Positions 30,621 through 37,897 of a stretch of 64,000 bases of DNA are shown piece by piece. The translations under genes and the position numbers were made by a program. The stretch lies in assembly GCA_039105265.1 (NCBI GenBank), contig JAPFFF010000008.1, forward strand, positions 1,364,001 to 1,428,000. Direction: 5' to 3'. Numbering within the stretch: the stretch's first letter is position 1; each line of letters starts with the position of its first letter. A model generated the notes under the pieces. That model was not told the DNA's origin. It was given only the letters and a program-made list of their open reading frames with translations, and ran no database searches. Origin of the DNA: Tritrichomonas musculus. Taxonomy: Eukaryota > Parabasalia > Tritrichomonadida > Tritrichomonadidae.

Positions 30621-31157
30621 TTACATCATATCTTCAAAGATGCGATTTCTCCTACCCATTATTCGTTGAGGAGGTATATATTGTTGTGGTGGTTCTTCAT
30701 ATTGTTGTTGTGGTTCTTCAGGAACATATTGTTGTCTTGGTTGACTCATTCTTTTATCAACAACCTCTTTTATCATTCGTCTCTGTTCTTTCTTTTCTCG
30801 ACTTATCTTCATTTCTTCACCTAGTGATTTTAATTGTTTGAGTATTTCTTCATTCACAGTAGGGTCATATGTTTGTTGAGGTTTTCGTGGTTTTGGAGGT
30901 TTTCGTGCAGCTTTCGAACTTAATGACTTTCTGGGAGTTTCTTCAAAATCATCACTATTTGAGTTTTCTTGAGTTTCTTCGATATTTTCACTTTCTGAGT
31001 TTTCTTGAGAATCTTGACGAATTGGAGTTTTTCGGGGTTTTACTATATACTTGTCTTTCTTCTTTGTTGGCAAAACTTCCCAATCTGGGTCATCCCTTCC
31101 ATTCAACCATTTATGAATAACCGCAAGTCTCTTAGAACCTGTTAGATGTTTTGACAT
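30621..31157 (-). CDS. charged, P/Q-rich protein of the virus-like element
   Basis: 178 residues, ATG at 31157 (M-S-K-H-L-T-G-S-K-R-L). It has a basic N-terminal half with K-P-R-K-T-P-I-R and R-K-P-P-K-P-R-K-P-Q, an acidic S/E patch (E-N-S-E-S-E-N-I-E-E), and a Q/P/Y-rich C-terminus (P-Q-Q-Y-E-E-P-P-Q-Q-Y). The composition resembles basic core or scaffold proteins of double-stranded DNA viruses; that is inference only. Confidence 0.6.
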   Translation of the reverse strand: MSKHLTGSKRLAVIHKWLNGRDDPDWEVLPTKKKDKYIVKPRKTPIRQDSQENSESENIEETQENSNSDDFEETPRKSLSSKAARKPPKPRKPQQTYDPTVNEEILKQLKSLGEEMKISREKKEQRRMIKEVVDKRMSQPRQQYVPEEPQQQYEEPPQQYIPPQRIMGRRNRIFEDMM

Positions 31158-31206
31158 TTAAAAATAAACAAAAAAAGTCCATAAATTGAGTTTTATTGAG
31201 TTTTCA

Positions 31207-31662
31207 TCAGATGTAAGTTCTCGCATGATTGTTTGTAGTAAATTCACTCTCTTTTAATGAATTAGATGAAAATGTTGGCTTTTCAAGAGGTACACCAACT
31301 GAATCGCCTTTTGCAGATTTATTAATTGATGACAAGGCAGTTTTCACATTTCCTTCTGGGACATATTTTAATGCTGTGTCAGCTATGTTTGCTAATCTAT
31401 TTCTTGTTTTATCGCTCAAGAAGCTTTCACCAAGACCTCTCGCAACTGAACCAATAACACCAGCATGCTTGGTTAATCCACCTGCTGAAGCATCCAATAA
31501 TTTACTTGCAAGACCTCCAGTAAAACTATCTGCAGCTCCCATTAATAATTTACCACCTAAACCTACTCCTCCTTTTATTATCGTTTGCCATGGAGAAAAT
31601 TCTTTTTGTTTAGCATAATTTGGCTTCCAATAATCTTCTTCTGAATGACGTTGAATTCCCAT
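31207..31662 (-). CDS. glycine-rich amphipathic protein of the virus-like element
   Basis: 151 residues, ATG at 31662. Residues about 25-95 are rich in glycine, alanine and leucine (G-G-V-G-L-G-G-K-L-L-M-G-A-A, then G-G-L-A-S-K-L-L-D-A-S-A-G-G-L), suggesting an amphipathic or membrane-active segment. The remainder is polar. It lies between the ATPase and the P/Q-rich gene in the same direction. No homologue recognised. Confidence 0.6.
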   Translation of the reverse strand: MGIQRHSEEDYWKPNYAKQKEFSPWQTIIKGGVGLGGKLLMGAADSFTGGLASKLLDASAGGLTKHAGVIGSVARGLGESFLSDKTRNRLANIADTALKYVPEGNVKTALSSINKSAKGDSVGVPLEKPTFSSNSLKESEFTTNNHARTYI

Positions 31663-31680
31663 TTAAAAAATAATAAAAAA

Positions 31681-32547
31681 TTATTCAAAATAGTACTTAT
31701 TAGCAGAAATATTCATTACGAATTTTTCATGTGGTTCTTTATGTTGTAGGTACTCAGCTACTGTCTGTTTAGTATTTAATGAGTTATTTGTTTGTTGCAA
31801 CAAGCTCGTAAAATCTTCCTCACTATATCCTGTATAACATATGATATCTGTTGCTAACCTTTTAGCATTCATATGAACAAATCGAATTGTTTGTATTGCC
31901 ATGATACATGTTAAATTATAGTGTCTTGTTTTGGTTAACAACTTGATAAATTCACTATTACCATTCTTTAATAAATCACTACCTGCACAATCATCTAGTA
32001 TCAATAATGTGTTATATGGATATGATGATGTTTCATACTTGACTAACTTATTGGCTATATATATTATTTTATCATTGAGCTCATTTAAATGATGCTTCTC
32101 AATGAGCCTCCTCATTTCGTCATTGGTCTCTTTCATTCGAGATAGTACATATTTGACAATGGCATAATACTTTATCTTTCTTCGAAGATGTCGTTTTAGA
32201 TAACTCATTAATTCTCTTTCCTTTACATAATCGATTCTTGATTGTATCTGTTTATTAAGTGTTTCAGCTGTTTTATCCATTTTACCAGAGCTTGAGCAAA
32301 ATATTATCTTTTGGTAGTATGGATGTTTAAACAACCTCTCTGTTATCATAATATGTCTCCATATCCAAAAACTTTTACCAGCACCTGGTTTACCAATTAA
32401 AAAATATATACCGTTTGTGCTAAAAGGATAATCAGGTGATAATGGTTTAATTAATGCTCCATCTATTTCTTTCATGTTCTTCCGTAAGGTTTCTTTAATC
32501 AATGTTTCTACTTTATTTATTAGTTCTGCACTTGGGGGTTCATCCAT
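31681..32547 (-). CDS. genome-packaging ATPase (FtsK/HerA-like)
   Basis: 288 residues, ATG at 32547. The Walker A motif is G-K-P-G-A-G-K-S at about residue 52 and the Walker B is L-L-I-L-D-D-C-A-G-S at about 180, followed by L-L-T-K-T-R-H-Y-N-L-T-C-I-M-A-I-Q, a typical sensor segment. This matches the A32/FtsK-like ATPases that load the genome into capsids in Polintons. It overlaps neither neighbour and sits between the integrase gene and small virion genes. Confidence 0.9.
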   Translation of the reverse strand: MDEPPSAELINKVETLIKETLRKNMKEIDGALIKPLSPDYPFSTNGIYFLIGKPGAGKSFWIWRHIMITERLFKHPYYQKIIFCSSSGKMDKTAETLNKQIQSRIDYVKERELMSYLKRHLRRKIKYYAIVKYVLSRMKETNDEMRRLIEKHHLNELNDKIIYIANKLVKYETSSYPYNTLLILDDCAGSDLLKNGNSEFIKLLTKTRHYNLTCIMAIQTIRFVHMNAKRLATDIICYTGYSEEDFTSLLQQTNNSLNTKQTVAEYLQHKEPHEKFVMNISANKYYFE

Positions 32548-32557
32548 TTACAAATTT

Positions 32558-33676
32558 TTAAATGTATTTCATAATTTTATCTGGTATTGGTTCTCCTTTC
32601 TTCTTTTGTTCCAACCAATATTGTCTTTCTGCTGTACCAAGTACTAATGGATTACCTCTCCTTACATCTCTAATAGTTTGTCTAGCAAAGGCATCATCAC
32701 CTTCGACTCCTTCCCATTTTAAATCATACTTACCAGTATCTTCATCAAAGTTATATATTTTTTCAATAATACCTTCTTTACCTTCATTTAGTCTTTCAGC
32801 TACTTTAATCCTTTTGTCTCTTGTCCTTAACAACCTATATCCAGGGAATGAACTTGTTGAACCATCTTTGGACCTGACCACAAACTGGTTACCTTTTTGT
32901 GAGTCAACTATATAAGACTCATTAGACAAATTACTTCTTCTTTTACCAAATGGTTCTTTTTCGAGTACTAACCTGACCTTCTCACCTGGATTAAAATGAT
33001 ATGGGTTAATGCGTGCATTCTTTTGGATGTACTTTATTTCATCCTCTGGAGTAATATCATTAGGTGCTTTATTATCTAAAGACCTATGAGGAGAGTTATT
33101 ATATATGTTTACCAAATCATGCATCTCCTTTGGTTGAATAAACCTATTTTCACCAATAGCATCTCTTATAGTTCTCATAAATCTATTAATAATGCCAAGT
33201 ACATTATGGTTATTCTCAGTTGTTGTTCGGTATTTTATGTTCTTCTCTCTCATGAAGTCTAATACAGTTGATGATAAATATGCAGCATCCTCATCACTTG
33301 TTATTGAATATACATGAGGTACATCATTAACAAATTTATGAAGCGCTGCCAATACTTCCCTTGCTCCTTTACCATTCATAGGATATGCATATGCTTTTCG
33401 AGTGTTGATATTGATGAACATTAGATAATTCAACCCACCTGCCTCTTTATTGTTAATGAAGGTATCCATTTGATAACCATCAGGGTGTTTCGATACGATA
33501 GGTATATATTGTGCTTTTGGTACTCTCTTATCATGTACTACTCTTTCATCAAAGTATTTCTTTGCTTCCTCTTCATTCAGATTCTCTTGTTTTGCCATGC
33601 TAAGGTATTTGTCCAAGGTCCTCCATTTAGCTTTGTTGTATAATTTTTCATATGGGGTTGGTTCTTCTTTACTCAT
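32558..33676 (-). CDS. retroviral-type (rve/DDE) integrase with chromo-like C-terminus
   Basis: 372 residues, ATG at 33676. The RNase H-fold core contains Y-Q-M-D-T-F-I-N, S-I-T-S-D-E-D-A-A-Y-L and N-N-H-N-V-L-G-I-I-N-R-F, with I-Y-N-N-S-P-H-R-S-L at the end, the classic c-integrase layout. The last 130 residues resemble an SH3/chromo-type tail (V-E-G-D-D-A-F-A-R-Q-T at about residue 325). The enzyme would insert the element into host DNA. Confidence 0.88.
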   Translation of the reverse strand: MSKEEPTPYEKLYNKAKWRTLDKYLSMAKQENLNEEEAKKYFDERVVHDKRVPKAQYIPIVSKHPDGYQMDTFINNKEAGGLNYLMFININTRKAYAYPMNGKGAREVLAALHKFVNDVPHVYSITSDEDAAYLSSTVLDFMREKNIKYRTTTENNHNVLGIINRFMRTIRDAIGENRFIQPKEMHDLVNIYNNSPHRSLDNKAPNDITPEDEIKYIQKNARINPYHFNPGEKVRLVLEKEPFGKRRSNLSNESYIVDSQKGNQFVVRSKDGSTSSFPGYRLLRTRDKRIKVAERLNEGKEGIIEKIYNFDEDTGKYDLKWEGVEGDDAFARQTIRDVRRGNPLVLGTAERQYWLEQKKKGEPIPDKIMKYI

Positions 33677-33682
33677 TTATTT

Positions 33683-34684
33683 TTAAATAAACATCTTATC
33701 ATATTGAAGGAATTGCATTTCGATAACAAATGAATCATTTGGAGGTAGTTTGGTTGGACAATAATAATGAACATCACTATAGAAGTCTATCCAAAACCTT
33801 TGGTCCATTGAGTTTAACTTGAAGTATTTAATAGGACTATATTCAACATCGCTATTTCCTATATAATTATGTAATGCTTGTTCACCTATCGATGAATATA
33901 TTTTGCATGATTGTCTGTCCCATATATTATCGAATATTAATTCCTTACTCCATGTTTGATATTTTTCTGGTTTATTTTGAAATATGCCATTACCTATATT
34001 AAACACATCTGCAAAATCATCATTCCAGGATTTAAGTTTGAAAAAGTTCATATATGGTGCGGTATACTCCCAATCTTGTTCATTCTTACTGTTAGTATAG
34101 TAGTATTTATGATTCTCTGCTTTATTTCTTTCTGTATAAATAATTTCATGAAAACCATTTTTATCATAATATCCATCTGTTTGTATATCTCTATCCTGTA
34201 TATTGTCATCATTTTGAACAAATTTGTCTAATGAAGAAGTTTTAATGTATGACTTGAATGCATGATTAACTGCATCAAAAAATCCACGTAAATCTCCATC
34301 GATTGACACCCAATCAATGACTTTGAAGAATCCATATTCATGATTAGTACCAGTTATATAGTCTTCTTTTAGTGTTCCATCATTCCATGTTCCACCACAA
34401 ACAAACTCATATGTTTTCTTATGTATCTTATATATTTCAATCTCTACTTCCATTTTGCGTCGTCTCTTAATGATATGTGCTGAACGAACGCCAACAATAG
34501 ATTCCCCTTTGTTTGCAGTTGACCATTCTGGTGGGAAATTAAACCAATACCTATTAAACTTAGCTTTATCATGTTGAGCATCCTCAAGGAAGTAGGCTGT
34601 TTCGATTGGAAGAGGTGTATTACCATCATTAACTATATTATCTCGATTAGGATAAAGAGTTTTAACACTTGGTGGTAATTCCAT
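33683..34684 (-). CDS. probable minor capsid (penton-type) protein
   Basis: 333 residues, ATG at 34684. P-I-E-T-A-Y-F-L-E-D-A-Q-H-D-K-A-K-F-N-R at about residues 27-46 and W-F-N-F-P-P-E-W-S-T-A-N are shared with the remnant at 54.0-55.0 kb, so this is a family-wide gene. Position between integrase and protease genes and beta-rich composition suggest a minor capsid protein; no diagnostic motif was seen. It contains a D-I-Q-T-D-G-Y-Y segment at about 167. Confidence 0.6.
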   Translation of the reverse strand: MELPPSVKTLYPNRDNIVNDGNTPLPIETAYFLEDAQHDKAKFNRYWFNFPPEWSTANKGESIVGVRSAHIIKRRRKMEVEIEIYKIHKKTYEFVCGGTWNDGTLKEDYITGTNHEYGFFKVIDWVSIDGDLRGFFDAVNHAFKSYIKTSSLDKFVQNDDNIQDRDIQTDGYYDKNGFHEIIYTERNKAENHKYYYTNSKNEQDWEYTAPYMNFFKLKSWNDDFADVFNIGNGIFQNKPEKYQTWSKELIFDNIWDRQSCKIYSSIGEQALHNYIGNSDVEYSPIKYFKLNSMDQRFWIDFYSDVHYYCPTKLPPNDSFVIEMQFLQYDKMFI

Positions 34685-34705
34685 TTCGAGTTGAATAAAA
34701 AGTCT

Positions 34706-36253
34706 TTATTGATATACGACACCTGTTTCTAATTCATTGTTTTGAAGTTCTCGAAGTATTCTCTTTCTAATATCTGGCATATTGCGTTGTTTAAACTTAC
34801 CATTTCCTTCATGCAAAAAGGTACGACAAGATTCCATTAGAAACACTCCACAATCCTTGTTATTCCTTTGACTAGGTACATCATAATATTTTGCTTTTAA
34901 CTTACCTGTTCCTGAAATATTGATCCACTTATTAAGTGTCTTTACCTCTGGTGCCATTGACTTATTCTCAGAGTCATAGCATTCGATTATTTTCTTTGAA
35001 TATCGAACAATACATAAAACCCAATGTTCTCCATCTGAACAAATGGGGACAAATACTTTATCGAAATGTGAAAATGACTGTTTACCTGAGATAGGACTTT
35101 TCATCAGTTCATGTATTTTTTCCATATCATTAGTCTCATATGCTCTAGAAAGGAGGGTATAAAATGCAGTAGGTAAAACCAATATTTTCTTTTTATCAAA
35201 CTCTGCCTCATTTTGACCAGGTTGTTTATTCAATCTCTTTCCTTTGTTATATAGAAGTTTCAAGTAGTCATCAATAACATCTTCTTCTATATTTTCATCA
35301 TTGACTAAACTCCTCCAATCATGAATTTTATGACGTCTTTGGTCTACTGTATACTCTCCTGTCTTCTGTGGTGTCATACGGGGTTCTCTTGGAGGAGGAC
35401 TAGTACCTCGAGAGGTATGTGATGATGGAAACTGTGGAGGTGGTGATGAAGGAGGAGGAGGTGGTGGAGGTGGAGGTGAAGGTGAACGAGGTCGTTTTGA
35501 TTTTGTCTTAGGTTGTTTTGATTTTTTCTTAGGTCTATCATCCTCGTCTAAATTTGTACTACTTTGAAGTAAAAGTTGAATTCTGTTTTGATTTTGGTCC
35601 CTTGTTGGTGGCTCAACATTTGTGGGTCGGTTCCTACCGATTTTCCTAAGGTTAAGATGATAATCATTTCGATTTAAAGTTGGAGGTCTGGGTAATGGAG
35701 CCAATTCTGGTATATCATCTGTTTGAATACCTCTAGTTTTATATTCTTTCTTATCACTTTTCAATGTTCTTTCTTTCATCTGCTCTCTCAGTTCTCTAGC
35801 TGCTTGTTTTTCCTCCTCAGTCTTCATTCGAGATATCCTTATGTTGATAATATCATAATGTAATTTTATCTCTGTTAATATACCTGTTGTTGATTCCTGG
35901 AGAGTATATTGATATGGCTTTAATACTGTTATGTAATGTCCATGTTCATCTTTATCATCTTGATTTTTCTTAATTGCAAAAACACAACCTGTAAATTTTG
36001 CTTTTGGTCTCTCTCTCTTGAGTCTATTAGCAAATTCAAGTACGTCTTTAAAAGCTATACTAGTATTTAAATATGTCTCATATAATTTTTGTAGATTTAT
36101 TTGATTATTAGAGAACTTCCATATAGTTTGACCCAAACCTCTTGTTAATCTTGCAACATCTCTATCAACTAGTTTAGGTCGAAATTTAAAAGTACATTGT
36201 AGTAGTTGTATTTTATTGTTAGGTTTAGTTTGTGTGCCTTTATCACTTGTCAT
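34706..36253 (-). CDS. adenovirus/Ulp1-type cysteine protease with long N-terminal extension
   Basis: About 515 residues from ATG 36253 (M-T-S-D-K-G-T-Q-T-K). The C-terminal 150 residues hold the Ulp1/adenain triad region: G-E-H-W-V-L-C-I-V, I-E-C-Y-D-S and P-S-Q-R-N-N-K-D-C-G-V-F. The N-terminal 330 residues are a separate region with a proline run (about residues 265-285) and R-G-I-Q-T-D-D-I at about 180. In Polintons the protease matures virion proteins. It starts only 15 bp from the divergent gene at 36269. Confidence 0.85.
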   Translation of the reverse strand: MTSDKGTQTKPNNKIQLLQCTFKFRPKLVDRDVARLTRGLGQTIWKFSNNQINLQKLYETYLNTSIAFKDVLEFANRLKRERPKAKFTGCVFAIKKNQDDKDEHGHYITVLKPYQYTLQESTTGILTEIKLHYDIINIRISRMKTEEEKQAARELREQMKERTLKSDKKEYKTRGIQTDDIPELAPLPRPPTLNRNDYHLNLRKIGRNRPTNVEPPTRDQNQNRIQLLLQSSTNLDEDDRPKKKSKQPKTKSKRPRSPSPPPPPPPPPSSPPPQFPSSHTSRGTSPPPREPRMTPQKTGEYTVDQRRHKIHDWRSLVNDENIEEDVIDDYLKLLYNKGKRLNKQPGQNEAEFDKKKILVLPTAFYTLLSRAYETNDMEKIHELMKSPISGKQSFSHFDKVFVPICSDGEHWVLCIVRYSKKIIECYDSENKSMAPEVKTLNKWINISGTGKLKAKYYDVPSQRNNKDCGVFLMESCRTFLHEGNGKFKQRNMPDIRKRILRELQNNELETGVVYQ

Positions 36254-36268
36254 TTTTATCATTATAAA

Positions 36269-36520
36269 ATGTCTCAATCAGACCGTATGTATATCCTTGT
36301 TAGAATTCTATCGAACATCCATGAATATAGTGTAGAGAGTGATGAAACTAGAAGAAAAAAATTGATGAAGACTATAAAAGAATTATCAGCTCAGTATTTC
36401 AAACCTGAACATCTTCAAATAATGAGGATAGATAATGATGTTGATTTTTTAGGTCGAATTGAACACTTTGCTTTGGAGTTCTTAGAACTATATATAGTTA
36501 ATCTGCCCTCGCATTTATAA
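36269..36520 (+). CDS. small hypothetical protein of the virus-like element
   Basis: 83 residues from ATG 36269 (M-S-Q-S-D-R-M-Y-I-L-V-R-I-L), mostly helical. It is divergent from the protease gene, with 15 bp between the two start codons, so both must share very compact control sequences. Its 3' end overlaps the convergent HNH gene by about 20 bp. Confidence 0.6.
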   Translation: MSQSDRMYILVRILSNIHEYSVESDETRRKKLMKTIKELSAQYFKPEHLQIMRIDNDVDFLGRIEHFALEFLELYIVNLPSHL

Positions 36521-36833
36521 TTTTGGGCATATCCCTGTTATAGTTACTATCAGTTGGGGTTATCCATCTTAAGTTGCTTAGATGGTAGTCAGCCCTATTC
36601 CTATTGATATGGTCTACCTCTATTTTATGTTGTGGGTCATCATTCGGTATGAACTGTCTTGCTATAAGTACATGTTTCAAGTAGTAGTCGCCATTTAGAC
36701 ATACACGTATATACCCCTTAATATGTTTTGCATCTTTGCATATAAAATGATTACTCTTACGTCTTATAGTAAAGGGGTACCTATTCAATATCTCATAGTC
36801 GTTAGTAAAACCTTTGAGCGGTACAAATGACAT
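36498..36833 (-). CDS. HNH endonuclease of the NUMOD4/HNH type
   Basis: 111 residues, ATG at 36833. A NUMOD4-like start (Y-E-I-L-N-R-Y-P-F-T-I-R-R-K-S) is followed by H-V-L-I-A-R-Q-F-I and the HNH core E-V-D-H-I-N-R-N-R-A-D-Y-H-L-S-N-L-R-W, then N-Y-N-R. These small nucleases are typical of phage and giant-virus homing genes. It is a likely cargo of the element and not part of its core set. Confidence 0.85.
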   Translation of the reverse strand: MSFVPLKGFTNDYEILNRYPFTIRRKSNHFICKDAKHIKGYIRVCLNGDYYLKHVLIARQFIPNDDPQHKIEVDHINRNRADYHLSNLRWITPTDSNYNRDMPKIINARAD

Positions 36834-36884
36834 TTTCTCACTTTTTGAATGATTTAAATATTTTCATTTCATTTTTATTTTTGT

Positions 36885-37127
36885 ATGAGCAAGTGGGGGA
36901 CAATCATTGTTGAAGGAATTGATGATAAAGGACCTCTTTATTATCCTCTCGATGACAAAGAAAAAAACGTTATCAAGTTTCCAAAGAAAAAAAAGCGAGT
37001 AAACTTGTATAAAAACTATTATGAACATCAAGAGAAAGAAGAAGAGAAAGAAGAACTTCAAGATGTAGGTGTTCAAACTGAAAAAACTGAACTACCTCAT
37101 ATAGACGAACTACTTAGTAAAATTTAA
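36885..37127 (+). CDS. small charged protein with GVQTE motif
   Basis: 80 residues, ATG at 36885 (M-S-K-W-G-T-I-I-V-E-G). It has a lysine-rich middle (F-P-K-K-K-K-R-V-N), then acidic E-K-E-E-E-K-E-E and D-V-G-V-Q-T-E-K-T-E near the C-terminus. The same G-V-Q-T-E occurs in the 174-residue protein of the element. Not recognised. Confidence 0.55.
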   Translation: MSKWGTIIVEGIDDKGPLYYPLDDKEKNVIKFPKKKKRVNLYKNYYEHQEKEEEKEELQDVGVQTEKTELPHIDELLSKI

Positions 37128-37168
37128 CTTCTTTTATTTTATTGTTATTTTTTTTATTTTTGTCTTAA

Positions 37169-37417
37169 ATGAATAGCGCTCTTAACGGACTGAATAATGA
37201 CGCAGAAGCTCTATATGCAAGATTTAAAGTTATTAAAGACAAGATATTTGGAAAATGTATGAATGAAGATGATGATAAAATAGCTAGTCAATTCGATATA
37301 ATGATAAATATAATCAAGTCATACAAAGAACTCTTTGAAGACATTGAAAAAGCTAAGTTATTATTGAAGTCAATTGGTGCACGTATCTCTATAGCTGAAC
37401 ATCAAAATAGACTATGA
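37169..37417 (+). CDS. small helical protein of the virus-like element
   Basis: 82 residues, ATG at 37169, almost wholly helical (I-N-I-I-K-S-Y-K-E-L-F-E-D-I-E-K-A-K-L-L). The stop codon lies at the first unit of the 38-bp tandem array. It is in the same direction as the small gene 41 bp upstream. Not recognised. Confidence 0.55.
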   Translation: MNSALNGLNNDAEALYARFKVIKDKIFGKCMNEDDDKIASQFDIMINIIKSYKELFEDIEKAKLLLKSIGARISIAEHQNRL

Positions 37418-37745
37418 GGGACCCGAGGTAGTTGTTTAGGTCCCTAGTAGTAGTGGGGACCCGAGGTAGTTGTTTAGGTCCCTAGTAGTAGTGTGGACCC
37501 GAGGTAGTTGTTTAGGTCCCTAGTAGTAGTGGGGACCCGAGGTAGTTGTTTAGGTCCCTAGTAGTACTTCAAGAAAAAAAAACAAGTAGTGGGGACCCGA
37601 GGTAGTTGTTTAGGTCCCTAGTAGTAGTGGGGACCCGAGGTAGTTGTTTAGGTCCCTAGTAGTACTTCAAGAAAAAAAAAAAACAAGTAGTGGGGACCCG
37701 AGGTAGTTGTTTAGGTCCCTAGTAGTACTTCAAGAAAAAAACAAG
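37415..37745. repeat. 38-bp tandem array with GGGACC/GGTCCC hairpins
   Basis: Seven copies of a unit containing GGGACC, then CGAGGTAGTTG, then GGTCCCTAGTAGTA, which can fold into a 6-bp stem. Three copies are preceded or followed by spacers with AAAAAAACAAGTAG, the inverse of the CTACTTGTTTTTTT core of the array at 26.7 kb. Confidence 0.9.
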
Positions 37746-37897
37746 TTGAAGAAAAATTTTTTTTTATTTTTTTATTTTTTTATTTTTATTTTTATCATTT
37801 TTATTTTTTTATTTTTATCACGAGTTCGTGTTGACGTGTGGGCTTAAGCGTAGCGTGGCCCCTGCGGAAACCGACTCGTATATACTACTAAAGGTAC
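37746..37897. other. right edge of virus-like element, T-rich then GC-rich
   Basis: A T-rich tract is followed by a GC-richer stretch (CGAGTTCGTGTTGACGTGTG, GCGTAGCGTGGCCCC, GAAACCGACTCGTATATA). It ends where BTB-gene coding sequence begins. It is a candidate terminal sequence of the element; its inverted partner was not found in this window. Confidence 0.4.

Larger units (their letters stand above)
21828..37897 (-). mobile_element. Maverick/Polinton-type virus-like element
   Basis: About 16 kb carrying the set that defines the family: protein-primed family B polymerase, major and minor capsid proteins, packaging ATPase, retroviral-type integrase and adenovirus-type cysteine protease, along with several small genes and three tandem arrays. 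The capsid/ATPase/integrase/protease block lies on the minus strand with gaps of 6-60 bp. Most reading frames are open, so the copy looks fairly young. No pair of terminal inverted repeats or target duplication was found, so it appears incomplete, with perhaps one or two breaks, most likely towards its ends. The right edge adjoins a BTB-like host gene that lacks its start. Confidence 0.85.
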
